Positions 11,950-21,752 are shown, counted from the stretch's first letter. The stretch is DNA of 64,000 nt from Citrobacter tructae (GCF_004684345.1 NZ_CP038469.1:3844001-3908000), one strand, 5' to 3'. A program made the numbers and translations. The notes: generated from the sequence alone by a model not told the origin.

Positions 11950-12708
11950 TTAATGTATTACCTGCGACAAAAACGCACGTGTACGTTCAGATCGTGGATT
12001 GGCAAAAAACTCATCCGGAGGTGCCTGTTCCACTATTTCGCCAAGATCCATAAAGATCACTCTGTCCGCGACTGTACGGGCAAAGCCCATTTCATGTGTA
12101 ACACACAGCATCGTCATTCCTGACTGCGCGAGACCAATCATGGTATCCAATACTTCTTTTACCATTTCAGGATCCAGCGCGGAGGTGGGTTCATCAAACA
12201 ACATGATTTTGGGTTTCATGCACAGTGAGCGGGCAATAGCCACACGCTGCTGCTGTCCTCCGGAAATTTGTCCCGGGAATTTATGTGCATGTTCAGCAAT
12301 ACGAACCCGTTCAAGGTAGTGCATTGCCAGCACTTCAGCCTCTTTCCTTGGCATCTTGTGGACCCAAATAGGGGCCAATGTACAGTTTTGCAGGACCGTC
12401 AAATGAGGAAAGAGATTAAAGTGTTGAAAGACCATGCCGACTTCTTGCCTGACGCGCTCAATGTTGCGAATATCTTCATTGAGTTCAATCCCATCCACCA
12501 CAATGCGTCCTTGCTGATGCTCTTCCAGATGATTAATACAGCGGATGGTTGTCGATTTACCAGAGCCGGAAGGCCCGCATAATACTATTCGCTCTCCTTG
12601 CTTTACCTTCAGGTTAATATTCTTAAGAACATGAAATTGCCCATACCACTTGTTGACGTTTTCCAGCGTAATCATCGCGTCGGTAGACGGCATTAATAAT
12701 TGGCTCAT
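11950..12708 (-). CDS. yhdZ: Polar amino-acid ABC transporter ATPase
   Basis: This 252-residue ATPase powers the YhdWXYZ importer at the inner face of the membrane. Walker A GPSGSGKST is at residues 45-53, the Q-loop is in VFQHFNLFP, the signature is ISGGQQQRVAIA, and Walker B with the D-loop is MLFDEPTSALDP. The switch His lies in VTHEMGFA. It belongs to the GlnQ/AapP family. It is last in the operon, eight bases after yhdY. By homology the substrate is one or more L-amino acids (AapJQMP-like); the exact substrate is not established. Confidence 0.95.
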   Translation of the reverse strand: MSQLLMPSTDAMITLENVNKWYGQFHVLKNINLKVKQGERIVLCGPSGSGKSTTIRCINHLEEHQQGRIVVDGIELNEDIRNIERVRQEVGMVFQHFNLFPHLTVLQNCTLAPIWVHKMPRKEAEVLAMHYLERVRIAEHAHKFPGQISGGQQQRVAIARSLCMKPKIMLFDEPTSALDPEMVKEVLDTMIGLAQSGMTMLCVTHEMGFARTVADRVIFMDLGEIVEQAPPDEFFANPRSERTRAFLSQVIH

Positions 12709-12715
12709 AAATTCC

Positions 12716-13819
12716 TCAGTGCGGTGTACGCCCGGTGTTAAAACGTTTTTCCAGATGCTGGCTGTAACGAGACATGCTGAAACAGAAAATCCAGTAAATC
12801 AGCGCGGCAAAGACGTAGCCTTCTGTCGACATTCCCAGCCAGGCTGGATCGACAGTCGCTTGTTGTACGCTGCTGAAGAGATCAAACAGACCGATGATGA
12901 TGACGAGGCTGGTATCTTTGAACAGCGCGATAATCGTGTTGACCAGTCCGGGAATGACTAACTTAAGCGCCTGGGGAAGAATAACCAGCCCTTGCATCTT
13001 CCAGTACCCTAGCGCTAGTGATTCGGCAGCTTCATACTGCCCTTTTGGCAGGGCCTGTAATCCTCCACGAACGACCTCTGCGACATAGGCCGACTGGAAA
13101 AGGATCACACCGACCAGCGCGCGAATCAGTTTGTCGATACTGGTACCTTCTGACATAAACAGCGGGAGCATCACCGAAGACATAAACAGGACGGTGATCA
13201 ACGGCACTCCACGCCAGAACTCAATAAAGATAACGGATAAAACCCGCACGACAGGCATATGAGAACGGCGACCCAATGCCAGTAAAATCCCCCATGGTAG
13301 CGCACCCGCAATACCGACGGATGCGATGATAAGTGTCAGAGTTAATCCACCCCATTGCCGGGTTTCTACGCGTTCGAGACCGAAAAAACCACCGTACATC
13401 AGCCACCAGACCACAATGGGATACACCACTGCCCAAGCGGCGATATAGCGACCACGGTGAGACATGGCTTTCCAGAACATAGGTGCGATAGAAAGCAGAC
13501 CGATAATCAGGGCCAGATTTACCCGCCAGCGCTGATCGTGTGGATAGAGCCCATACATGAATTGGCCAAAACGTTCATGGATGAACACCCAGCAGGCCCC
13601 TGCTTTAGTACAGTCTGCCCGGGTAGACCCAACCCAGTTAGCCTGCAAAAATGCCCAATTCAGCAAGGGAGGAATAAACTCCCACATTAGCCACATGCAC
13701 AACAGCGTAAGCAGGCTATTTGACCAACTGGAGAACAGATTTTTACGCACCCATAAAATAACGCGTCCTGCCTGATTACTGTTCTGGCGCGCGGGGTGAG
13801 ACAGCAGTGCTTTTGTCAT
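12716..13819 (-). CDS. yhdY: Amino-acid ABC transporter permease YhdY
   Basis: This inner-membrane permease has several hydrophobic segments and the EAA loop EAAESLALGYWKMQGLVILPQA, which contacts the ATPase. It resembles AapM. Two adjacent ATG codons are possible. The second, five bases after AGGAG, gives 367 residues and matches my recollection of E. coli YhdY; the first adds one Met. A long segment before the permease domain contains two additional membrane spans and a Cys-containing periplasmic loop (ADCTKAGAC), typical of this subfamily. Confidence 0.94.
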   Translation of the reverse strand: MTKALLSHPARQNSNQAGRVILWVRKNLFSSWSNSLLTLLCMWLMWEFIPPLLNWAFLQANWVGSTRADCTKAGACWVFIHERFGQFMYGLYPHDQRWRVNLALIIGLLSIAPMFWKAMSHRGRYIAAWAVVYPIVVWWLMYGGFFGLERVETRQWGGLTLTLIIASVGIAGALPWGILLALGRRSHMPVVRVLSVIFIEFWRGVPLITVLFMSSVMLPLFMSEGTSIDKLIRALVGVILFQSAYVAEVVRGGLQALPKGQYEAAESLALGYWKMQGLVILPQALKLVIPGLVNTIIALFKDTSLVIIIGLFDLFSSVQQATVDPAWLGMSTEGYVFAALIYWIFCFSMSRYSQHLEKRFNTGRTPH

Positions 13820-13828
13820 CATGGCTCC

Positions 13829-15010
13829 TTAGCGCTCAATCAGTGCGATCCGACGGTTATAAATATTCATCAACAGAGAAATACTCAGGCTGATGATCAG
13901 ATACACCGACATGGTAATAGCGATGGTTTCAATGGCCTGCCCCGTTTGGTTAAGTACGGTTCCGGCAAACAGTGAAACCATATCCGGGTAGCCGATGGCC
14001 GCAGCCAGAGAGGAGTTTTTAACGATATTCAGGTACTGGCTGGTTAGTGGAGGAATAATGACGCGTAGCGCCTGTGGGATGATAACCTGGCGAAGCGTTA
14101 CCGGATTTGGCAGACCCAGTGAACGTGCGGCTTCATGCTGACCATAAGGAACCGCCTGAATACCGGCGCGAATAATTTCTGCAATAAATGCGGAGGTATA
14201 CACTGAAAGCGCCAACGTCAGCGCCGCCAACTCGGGAATCAGCACCATACCGCCACGGAAGTTAAAACCGCGTAATTCAGGGATATCCCAGTGAAGTGCT
14301 GCGCCAAAAATCCATTGTGAAATCATGGGTAAAAATACGAGCAGGGCCAGAGCCGTAGGCCAGGTTCGACGTAGCTGACCGGTTTTGGTCTGATGCATTT
14401 TATTAAAGCGAAACAGCCCAATGGAGACGACAACAGCAATCAGGACAGAGGCGCAAAAGGCCACAAGACCTTCTCCCATCTGCGGTGCCGGAATATAGAG
14501 CCCACGGTTGCTCAGAAAGGCGAGATCCAATGCGTTAACGGCCTGGCGTGGGCCAGGTAAATTACGTAACACAGCAAAATACCAGAAGAAGATCTGCAGC
14601 AGCGGGGGAATATTGCGGAACGTTTCGATATAAATTGTCGAGAGCTTGCGCAGTAACCAGTTATCAGACAGTCGTGCCAGCCCAAGAAAGAAACCGAGAA
14701 ACGACGCAAAAACGATGCACAATGCAGAGACTAACAGCGTATTGAGCAGGCCGACCAGAAAGACCCGACCGTATGTATCGCCCTGCTCGTAATCAATCAG
14801 ATGCTGGACAATGCCAAATCCGGCACTGCGATCGAGAAAAGAAAATCCCGAGGTAATGCCACGGCTGCTTAGGTTATTAATCGTGTTATGTATGAGATAG
14901 ACCGCAATGCTGACGACCACAATGACGGCAAGTATCTGGAATAACCAGGCGCGGACCGCAGGGTTAGAAAAGGAGAATGATCCTTTTACGTTTGAGCGGC
15001 GATGGAGCAT
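13829..15010 (-). CDS. yhdX: Amino-acid ABC transporter permease YhdX
   Basis: This 393-residue AapQ-like inner-membrane permease partners YhdY. Hydrophobic spans begin near residue 20. The EAA loop HEAARSLGLPNPVTLRQVIIPQAL lies near residue 310. An unusually long insertion between the first and later spans, with an extra membrane segment, distinguishes the AapQ/YhdX type from short amino-acid permeases. It lies in the operon between yhdW (about 70 bases upstream, with a hairpin) and yhdY (nine bases downstream). Confidence 0.95.
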   Translation of the reverse strand: MLHRRSNVKGSFSFSNPAVRAWLFQILAVIVVVSIAVYLIHNTINNLSSRGITSGFSFLDRSAGFGIVQHLIDYEQGDTYGRVFLVGLLNTLLVSALCIVFASFLGFFLGLARLSDNWLLRKLSTIYIETFRNIPPLLQIFFWYFAVLRNLPGPRQAVNALDLAFLSNRGLYIPAPQMGEGLVAFCASVLIAVVVSIGLFRFNKMHQTKTGQLRRTWPTALALLVFLPMISQWIFGAALHWDIPELRGFNFRGGMVLIPELAALTLALSVYTSAFIAEIIRAGIQAVPYGQHEAARSLGLPNPVTLRQVIIPQALRVIIPPLTSQYLNIVKNSSLAAAIGYPDMVSLFAGTVLNQTGQAIETIAITMSVYLIISLSISLLMNIYNRRIALIER

Positions 15011-15043
15011 AAGAAAACCTCAGTAACTATGACTCTGGGCTGA

Positions 15044-15061
15044 GCGCCGCATTTGCGGCGC
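15044..15061 (-). other. Hairpin between yhdW and yhdX
   Basis: GCGCCGC and GCGGCGC flank a four-base loop, forming a stable GC stem without a following T-run. It is in the short gap after the binding-protein gene. Such stems commonly protect the upstream message and so raise binding-protein levels over the permeases; that role is inferred. Confidence 0.5.
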
Positions 15062-15079
15062 CCGTTACATCACTACGGA

Positions 15080-16105
15080 TTAGCGCACCGGCGGAGCATA
15101 CTGAATACCGCCGTTATTCCAGAGGTTGTTCTGTCCACGTTTGATCTTCAACGGACTTTCCGATCCCACGTTACGTTCAAAGATCTCCGAGTAATTCCCT
15201 ACCTGTTTAATAATGTGATAAGCCCATTTGTTATCCAGCTTCAGATCTTTACCGTAGTCACCCTCTTTGCCTAGCAGGTGTGCCATATCTGGTGTTGCCG
15301 GGTTAGCGGCTTTTTCATCAACGTTTTTCGAGTTAACGCCCATCTCTTCAGCGTTCAGCATGGCGAATAGCGTCCAGCGAACAATGGAGAACCACTCGTC
15401 ATCACCACGACGCACGACAGGTCCCAGCGGCTCTTTAGAAATAACTTCAGGCAGGACGATCCATTCTGCAGGATTGCTTAGCTTGATTCGCAGGGCGTAC
15501 AGTTGAGACTGGTCGGAGGCAAGCGTATCGCAGCGGCCAGATTCCAGTGCCTTAGCGGACTCGTCCGAGCGGTCAAAGGTGACGGGGGTGTACTTCATGT
15601 TGTTGGCCTTAAAGTAATCGGCCACGTTCAGTTCGGTATCCGTGCCCGCCTGAATACAAACCGTTGCACCATCCAACTCTTTAGCGCTCTTCAGGCCTGC
15701 TTTATTGTGGGTGAGAAAACCAATGCCATCGTAATACGTTACACCGGTAAAGGACATGCCCATACCTGCATCACGAGAGGAGGTCCAGGTGGTATTGCGT
15801 GAAAGCAGATCGACTTCGCCAGACTGTAAAGCGGTGAAGCGTTCCTTGGCGGTGAGCGGGGTATATTTTACTTTTGTATCATCACCAAATACGGCAGAGG
15901 CAACACCACGGCAAACATCGACGTCAATACCTGAAAATTTACCGTTTGCATCGGCGTAAGAAAAGCCAGGTAAACCATCGCTGATACCGCATTGTACAAA
16001 CCCTTTTTTCTTTACGGTATCAAGCGTTGCGCCGGCATGTGCCTGATTTGCAATCGCAAGCAACACGCCGGCCGCAGCCAGGCTGGCTATTATCATCTTT
16101 TTCAT
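15080..16105 (-). CDS. yhdW: Periplasmic amino-acid-binding protein YhdW
   Basis: This family-3 solute-binding protein captures amino acids in the periplasm for the YhdXYZ membrane complex. A Sec signal peptide MKKMIIASLAAAGVLLAIANQAHA (cleavage after AHA, about residue 24) precedes the SBP fold. The family signature GFSYADANGKFSGIDVDVCR is near residue 50. The reading frame is complete at 341 residues. It is first in the operon and is preceded by a sigma-54 promoter. By family (AapJ) the ligand is likely a broad or polar L-amino acid set. Confidence 0.95.
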   Translation of the reverse strand: MKKMIIASLAAAGVLLAIANQAHAGATLDTVKKKGFVQCGISDGLPGFSYADANGKFSGIDVDVCRGVASAVFGDDTKVKYTPLTAKERFTALQSGEVDLLSRNTTWTSSRDAGMGMSFTGVTYYDGIGFLTHNKAGLKSAKELDGATVCIQAGTDTELNVADYFKANNMKYTPVTFDRSDESAKALESGRCDTLASDQSQLYALRIKLSNPAEWIVLPEVISKEPLGPVVRRGDDEWFSIVRWTLFAMLNAEEMGVNSKNVDEKAANPATPDMAHLLGKEGDYGKDLKLDNKWAYHIIKQVGNYSEIFERNVGSESPLKIKRGQNNLWNNGGIQYAPPVR

Positions 16106-16189
16106 AGAGCATCCTGTGTGGAGGAATTATTGTTATGGAGACGTTCTGAAACGTCTTTTACCTGTCTGTGGCTTTGGCCATACTCTTTT

Positions 16190-16206
16190 AAGCAAAGGTA
16201 GTGCCA
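16190..16206 (-). promoter_or_regulatory. Sigma-54 promoter of yhdWXYZ
   Basis: On the minus strand TGGCAC, five bases, then TTGCTT matches the RpoN -24/-12 consensus TGGCAC-N5-TTGCW at every conserved base. It lies about 85 bases before the yhdW start, so transcription should begin near 16180. This fits nitrogen-limitation control, which is known for yhdW in E. coli. Confidence 0.85.
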
Positions 16207-16529
16207 GTTTTTTGCGATCGAATATTCGACGCAGTATGCAGAGTGTAGACAGGAAAAAATAAATGCAGCGCCCTGACATGGTGCAAAATTGAAACGTAAG
16301 CCACATTTCAGCGCAAAAAAATTAAAATTCAGACAGGACGCGTGATAACGATTTCAGACGTTAATATTGATGACGTGAGAATAATGAAAAGATGACGTGT
16401 TGTTACGAAGAATACAAAAAATGCTAATTTCACATCGTGGATATGTGAGGGGAATCTATAATAATCTTATTCTATGATAGATATCTTACACTAACGTTTT
16501 GTCTTATATAAAAATTCATCTTTATGACT
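16207..16529. promoter_or_regulatory. Upstream region of yhdW with candidate NtrC site
   Basis: This region is largely AT-rich and holds no gene I can support. GCCCTGACATGGTGC at 16270-16284 resembles the NtrC dyad (GCACT-N5-GGTGC) with one mismatch in the left half-site. It is about 80 bases upstream of the -24/-12 element, a usual enhancer distance. The rest shows no clear element. Confidence 0.5.
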
Positions 16530-16555
16530 AAAAGCGCGGCAGATACCGCGCTTTT
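16530..16555 (-). terminator. Terminator after yhdV
   Basis: AAAAGCGCGG and CCGCGCTTTT pair around a six-base loop. This is a symmetrical stem with A and T flanks that can stop transcription leaving yhdV. Confidence 0.75.
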
Positions 16556-16563
16556 AAGTGGAT

Positions 16564-16785
16564 TCATTTGGTCAGGGCAACGATCCCAAGCGTCAGACCG
16601 GCAACGGCAGCAGCACCACCGGCGATTGCGCCTGCAGTTTCCCAATTATCCTGCGTGGTGCCTTTCATACAGGTATTGGTATGAACCAAGCGGCCCTGAT
16701 CGTCATAGACAGGTACGCAAGGAGAATCGTGTGCACAGCCCGCCAGTAATGCCGTCAGCAATGCAACGGAGATTAATCTTTTCAT
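16564..16785 (-). CDS. yhdV: Small lipoprotein YhdV
   Basis: This 73-residue predicted lipoprotein starts MKRLISVALLTALLAGC, with lipobox LAGC and lipidated Cys17. The residue after Cys is Ala, so outer-membrane sorting is expected. The remainder has a glycine/alanine-rich hydrophobic stretch (AIAGGAAAVAGLTLGIVALTK) resembling glycine-zipper segments. It matches E. coli YhdV nearly end to end. Function is unknown. It has its own terminator and sits alone between the ABC transporter promoter and the acrEF operon. Confidence 0.9.
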   Translation of the reverse strand: MKRLISVALLTALLAGCAHDSPCVPVYDDQGRLVHTNTCMKGTTQDNWETAGAIAGGAAAVAGLTLGIVALTK

Positions 16786-17021
16786 GGTGTTACCTCTAAA
16801 ATAAACGTTTCGCTAATAAAGCAATGACTAACGCAAAGCTATCTGCGAAATCGAGAGCTATTTTACCACTTCTTAAAAAAAGACTGACATGAGGAATAAT
16901 CTCAATTCGTGTGGTTTGTAAACATAATGAATAAATCAGGTGGCAATAGATGCTTTTTCGGTGAGAGGTGAGAAAATATAGACAGCTATCTTATTAATAA
17001 ATAAAGATCTCAACTTTAGGT
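16786..17021. other. Intergenic region between yhdV and acrF
   Basis: This AT-rich sequence must contain the yhdV promoter. I see no convincing -35/-10 pair, ORF or repeat beyond the acrF terminator at its left-to-right end. Confidence 0.4.
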
Positions 17022-17045
17022 AAAAAGGCGTCCGAGGACGCCTTT
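17022..17045 (-). terminator. Terminator of acrEF
   Basis: AAAGGCGTCC and GGACGCCTTT form a nearly perfect stem just after the acrF stop. It is followed on the minus strand by a short T-run. Confidence 0.85.
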
Positions 17046-17055
17046 ATTTTACAAA

Positions 17056-20000
17056 TTAATTGCTATGCCGACTAAAACGTCGTCTAACGACAACAAAGAA
17101 GACGGGGACGAAGAAGATGGCTAACAATGTGGCGGTGAGCATTCCCCCCATAACGCCAGTGCCGACCGCATTTTGCGCACCACTACCTGCGCCGCGGCTG
17201 ATGACCAGCGGCATAACCCCCAGAATAAAGGCCAGGGAAGTCATCAGGATAGGGCGAAGACGCATGCGAGAGGCTTCCAGTGTTGCCTCAATCAAGCCTT
17301 TGCCTTCTTTATCCATCAGGTCTTTGGCAAATTCCACAATCAGTATGGCGTTTTTGGCAGAAAGACCAATGGTGGTGAGCAGGCCGACCTGGAAGTACAC
17401 ATCGTTATTCATCCCACGCAGCGACGCGGCTAACAACGCACCGACAACACCAAGCGGTACTACGAGCATGACGGAGAATGGAATTGACCAACTCTCATAT
17501 AATGCGGCAAGGCAAAGGAAGACAACGATTAACGAGATGGCATACAACGCAGGTGCCTGGTTACCTGACAATCGTTCCTGATAAGACATACCGGTCCAGT
17601 CATGACCGATACCTGTTGGCAGTTTCTCTGCCAGACTTTCCATCAGCGCCATTGCTTCACCAGTACTTCTACCTGATGCTGCCTCTCCCAGTAGCTCCAT
17701 TGATGGCATACCGTTGTAACGCTCCAGTCGCGGTGAGCCATAGACCCATTGAGAAGAGCTAAATGTTGAGAATGGCACCATTTCACCATTGGCGCTGCGG
17801 ACATACAGATTATTGATGTCCTCCGGCAACATACGGAATTTTGCATCAGCCTGGACATACACTTTTTTCACGCGACCACGGTCAATGAAGTCATTGACGT
17901 AATAACCCCCAAGTGCAGCGGAGATGGTTTCGTTAATATCAGATAAGGAGACACCCAGTGCTTGTGCCTTTTCCTGATCTACATTTAGTTTGAACTGTGC
18001 GGTATCTTCAAGGCCGTTAGGGCGTACGCGAACCAGCAGGTCTGGGTGTTGTGCAACCATCCCCATCAACTGATTGCGCGCCTGAGTTAATGCCGTGTGC
18101 CCCAGTCCGGCCTGGTCAATCAGCTCAAAGTCAAAGCCGGTTGCCGTGCCCAATTCAACAATGGCTGGCATGTTGAAGGGGAACACCAGACCGTCACGAA
18201 TCTGGCTAAAGGCGCGGGTCGCACGGGCAATAATCGATTCAACGTTATTCTCTTTCCCGCTACGCTCTTCCCAGGGCTTGAGGCTGACAAACGCCATCCC
18301 TGAGTTTTGCCCTTGTCCGCTGAAGCTAAAACCGTTAACCGTAAAGACGCTTTCAACGTTGGCTTTCTCGGTGTCCAGGTAGTAGTGGGTTACCTGATCC
18401 AGCACCTTTTGGGTGCGTTCCTGTGTTGCGCCAGCCGGAAGCTGAATCATAGTCAGGAATACGCCCTGATCCTCTTCTGGCAGAAAGGAGGTTGGCAGAC
18501 GCATAAACAGCACTGCCATCCCAGCAACGATGATCAGATAGACGATCAGATAACGCCCGGTTTTACGGACAATACCGCTGACGCTATTCGTGTAGTGGTT
18601 GACGCTGTGGTCGAATTTGGCATTAAACCAGCCAAAGAAACCGCTCTTTTTCTCGTGATGCTCTGCTGACACAGGTTTGAGCAATGTGGCACAAAGAGCA
18701 GGGGTCAGAATCAATGCGACCAGCACGGAAAGCGCCATGGCAGAAACGATGGTGATAGAGAACTGGCGGTAAATCGCACCAGTGGAGCCGCCAAAGAAGG
18801 CCATCGGGATAAATACCGCTGACAACACCATGGCTATGCCCACCAGCGCCCCCTGAATCTGCGACATGGATTTCTCTGTCGCCTCTTTGGGGGGCAGATT
18901 TTCTTCCACCATTACGCGTTCAACGTTCTCGACCACCACTATCGCATCATCGACCAGCAGGCCGATGGCGAGCACCATTCCGAACATTGTCAGGGTGTTT
19001 ATCGAGTAGCCAAACGCCGCCAGTACGGCAAAGGTTCCTAACAGTACGACGGGAACAGCGATGGTTGGAATGAGCGTGGCGCGGATGTTTTGTAGGAACA
19101 GGTACATCACCAGGAACACCAGCACGATAGCTTCAAACAGCGTTTTCACCACTTCATGAATGGAGATGGTGACGAACGGCGTGGTGTCGTACGGGTAAAC
19201 GACTTTCATTCCCTGCGGGAAAAACGGTTTCAGCTCAACCAGTTTGGCTTTAATTGCGTTGGCGGTATCCAGCGCGTTTGCACCAGTTGCCAGCTTAATA
19301 CCCAGGCCGGAGGCCGGTTTACCGTTAATACGTGCAACGACGTTGTAGTTTTCACCACCCAACTCAATGCGCGCCACATCCTTCAGATGGACAACAGAGC
19401 CGTCGCTGTTCACGCGTAAGGTTACTTTGCCGAACTCTTCAGGGTCTTTCAGACGCGTTTGTGCAATGATCGAGGCGTTAAGCTGTTGATTGGGTAACGC
19501 AGGAGTCCCCCCCAACTGACCTGCGGCTATCTGATCGTTCTGTACCTTCAACTGGTTAATGACATCAACTGGCGTAAGCTGGTATTTGTTCAATAAATTC
19601 GCATCCAGCCAGATACGCATGGCGTACTGCGCACCAAACAACTGTACGTCACCCACGCCGTTCAAGCGGCTGATGGAGTCTTTAACGTTAGAAGCGACAT
19701 AGTCAGAGATGTCATCCTGTGTGGTCTGTGGATTGTCAGAAACAAAACCTGCGACCATCAGAAAGCTGCTGCTTGATTTCTCAACGCTGATACCCTGCTG
19801 CTGGACTTCCTGCGGCAGTAAAGGGGTCGCGAGCTGTAGTTTGTTTTGTACCTGCACCTGAGCGATATCGGGATCGGTACCAGACTGGAACGTCAGTGTA
19901 ATAGTCACACTGCCAGCGGAGTCGCTGGTGGAAGACATATACATCAGGTTATCGATACCATTCATGTTTTGTTCGATAACCTGCGTGACGGTGTCCTGTA

Positions 20001-20169
20001 CCGTTTGCGCATCCGCACCTGGGTAGGTCGCGGAAATCGCAACGGCTGGGGGCGCAATAGTAGGGTACTGCGCTACGGGCAGTTGCATGATTGCCAGCGC
20101 ACCCGCCATCATCAAAATGATGGCCAGTACCCAGGCAAAGATAGGACGCCTAATGAAAAAGTTTGCCAT
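17056..20169 (-). CDS. acrF: RND multidrug efflux transporter AcrF
   Basis: AcrF is the inner-membrane, proton-driven pump of the AcrE-AcrF-TolC system, exporting dyes, detergents and antibiotics. The 1037-residue protein begins MANFFIRRPIFAWVLAI and shows the RND layout of twelve membrane spans with two large periplasmic loops. The proton-relay Asp pair lies in GLLVDDAIVVVENVERV near residue 407. The partner Lys lies in GLSAKNAILIVEFAKDL near residue 940. It is about three residues longer than E. coli AcrF. It follows acrE by 11 bases. It is closer to AcrF than AcrB by context with acrE and acrS. Confidence 0.96.
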   Translation of the reverse strand: MANFFIRRPIFAWVLAIILMMAGALAIMQLPVAQYPTIAPPAVAISATYPGADAQTVQDTVTQVIEQNMNGIDNLMYMSSTSDSAGSVTITLTFQSGTDPDIAQVQVQNKLQLATPLLPQEVQQQGISVEKSSSSFLMVAGFVSDNPQTTQDDISDYVASNVKDSISRLNGVGDVQLFGAQYAMRIWLDANLLNKYQLTPVDVINQLKVQNDQIAAGQLGGTPALPNQQLNASIIAQTRLKDPEEFGKVTLRVNSDGSVVHLKDVARIELGGENYNVVARINGKPASGLGIKLATGANALDTANAIKAKLVELKPFFPQGMKVVYPYDTTPFVTISIHEVVKTLFEAIVLVFLVMYLFLQNIRATLIPTIAVPVVLLGTFAVLAAFGYSINTLTMFGMVLAIGLLVDDAIVVVENVERVMVEENLPPKEATEKSMSQIQGALVGIAMVLSAVFIPMAFFGGSTGAIYRQFSITIVSAMALSVLVALILTPALCATLLKPVSAEHHEKKSGFFGWFNAKFDHSVNHYTNSVSGIVRKTGRYLIVYLIIVAGMAVLFMRLPTSFLPEEDQGVFLTMIQLPAGATQERTQKVLDQVTHYYLDTEKANVESVFTVNGFSFSGQGQNSGMAFVSLKPWEERSGKENNVESIIARATRAFSQIRDGLVFPFNMPAIVELGTATGFDFELIDQAGLGHTALTQARNQLMGMVAQHPDLLVRVRPNGLEDTAQFKLNVDQEKAQALGVSLSDINETISAALGGYYVNDFIDRGRVKKVYVQADAKFRMLPEDINNLYVRSANGEMVPFSTFSSSQWVYGSPRLERYNGMPSMELLGEAASGRSTGEAMALMESLAEKLPTGIGHDWTGMSYQERLSGNQAPALYAISLIVVFLCLAALYESWSIPFSVMLVVPLGVVGALLAASLRGMNNDVYFQVGLLTTIGLSAKNAILIVEFAKDLMDKEGKGLIEATLEASRMRLRPILMTSLAFILGVMPLVISRGAGSGAQNAVGTGVMGGMLTATLLAIFFVPVFFVVVRRRFSRHSN

Positions 20170-20180
20170 GTCTGGTTACC

Positions 20181-21338
20181 TTATTGCGCCGCAGTCGCTG
20201 CCGGGGCATCGGTGGTGGTTTTAACCTGTACGCCTGGACGCGCTTTCTGTAAACCACTCACGATGACTTTGTCGCCTGACTGTAAGCCTTTGCTAATCAG
20301 CCACTTGTCGCCAATGGCTTGCACGGCGACGACCGGACGAGCCTCAACCAGGCTCTTGTCGTTGACGACCATTACGGTGGCATCGCCGCGCGGTGTACGC
20401 GTCACCCCCTGTTGCGGAACAAGGATGGCATTGGGTTGAATGCCTTCATCAACGCGTGCGCGCACAAACATACCGGGCAGGAGGGTGTGCTGCGGGTTAG
20501 GGAACACGGCTCTGAGAGTGATTGATCCGGTACTTTCATCAACCGTCACGTCAGAAAATTGCAACGTGCCTTTTAGCGGATATGACTGGCCATTCTCCAT
20601 CACCAGCTCGACGCTGCTGCTGGTGTTGTCTTTATGCAGATTGCCTTGTGCAATGGACTGTTTGAGGCGCATAAAGTCGTTACTGGACTGCGTCACGTCA
20701 ACATAAATCGGATCCAGCTGTTGCACGGTGGCGAGCTCTGTAGCCTGACCATTAGTGACCAGCGCACCTTCAGTGACATTAGATTTACCAATACGTCCGC
20801 TAATGGGGGATGTCACTTTGGTGTAGGCAAGGTTGATACGGGCGCTTTCGACAGCAGCTTTGGCGGCAATAACTGAGGCATCGGCCTGACGGGCATCAGC
20901 AATAGCCTGATCGTACTCTTGCTGACTGATATATTTTGTTCCGACCAGTGGAACATAGCGTTTTACCGTTAAGTGCGCGATTGCCGCCGCGGCTTCACTT
21001 TTTGCCAGTTCGCCTTTGGCGCTGTCATAGTTAGCCTGGTAGGTCGCAGGATCGATTTGATAAAGCGACTGGCCTGCTTCAACATCGCTGCCTTCGGTGA
21101 AATTCCTTTTGAGTACGATCCCGCTGACCTGGGGGCGGACTTCTGCAATGCGAAATGAGCTTGTACGTCCCGGTAATTCGGTCGTCACGGCCAGGGGGGC
21201 CGACTCGACAACATGGACAGTCACCTGTGGCTCGGTGGGATGAGCCTGTGTTTCGCCCTGATCGTTACAACCGGCGAGTAATGCAGCGGAGATGATGATG
21301 AATGAGGGCAGGAGTGAGAACCTGGCAGTTTTCGTCAT
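20181..21338 (-). CDS. acrE: Membrane-fusion lipoprotein AcrE
   Basis: AcrE is the periplasmic adaptor linking AcrF to the outer-membrane channel TolC. The 385-residue protein has a lipobox LLAGC with lipidated Cys24. Next come a beta-barrel and lipoyl region (RPQVSGIVLKRNFTEGSDVEAGQSLYQI) and a helical hairpin around residues 95-165. The lipoyl second half follows (TKVTSPISGRIGKSNVTEGALV). It heads the acrEF operon and is divergent from the repressor gene acrS. Confidence 0.96.
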   Translation of the reverse strand: MTKTARFSLLPSFIIISAALLAGCNDQGETQAHPTEPQVTVHVVESAPLAVTTELPGRTSSFRIAEVRPQVSGIVLKRNFTEGSDVEAGQSLYQIDPATYQANYDSAKGELAKSEAAAAIAHLTVKRYVPLVGTKYISQQEYDQAIADARQADASVIAAKAAVESARINLAYTKVTSPISGRIGKSNVTEGALVTNGQATELATVQQLDPIYVDVTQSSNDFMRLKQSIAQGNLHKDNTSSSVELVMENGQSYPLKGTLQFSDVTVDESTGSITLRAVFPNPQHTLLPGMFVRARVDEGIQPNAILVPQQGVTRTPRGDATVMVVNDKSLVEARPVVAVQAIGDKWLISKGLQSGDKVIVSGLQKARPGVQVKTTTDAPAATAAQ

Positions 21339-21752
21339 TTCTATTCCTTAAAAAACCGAAAGCTCGTTATTTACCGGAGTAATGGCAGGGCGATAACGCG
21401 CACAAATAAAAAATAATAGTTAGCTATCCTACAAATAATTAGCTTGCGATGTAAGCAATACTTATTTTGCTAGGTAATACACGGCACATAAAAACAAAAA
21501 GAGGAGAATCAACTACTCTTTCATTAAGCGAGGAATAGTCATGTTCTGACGCGCGTTAACACATATTGAAATAATCATTTAATGAGTGAATGTATTAATT
21601 TGTTTTATTCGCGCCGTTTATTTATTTGGGATGTGCGTAATGTAATATTTTAGAACTCGTCTAAATAAAAGCTAAGTGATACATTAATTCCGTAAAGTAA
21701 ATATTAGATAAGAAAGTTTATCATTCTCTACTCTGTCTCAGGCATTCGAACC
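21339..21752. promoter_or_regulatory. Divergent acrE-acrS control region
   Basis: This 414-base, very AT-rich region holds both promoters and, presumably, AcrS operators. In E. coli and Salmonella acrEF is silenced by H-NS, and the base composition fits the same here. An inverted motif around TAGCTTGCGATGTAAGCAA (21438-21456) is a possible operator, but I cannot confirm it. There is no gene within. Confidence 0.45.
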
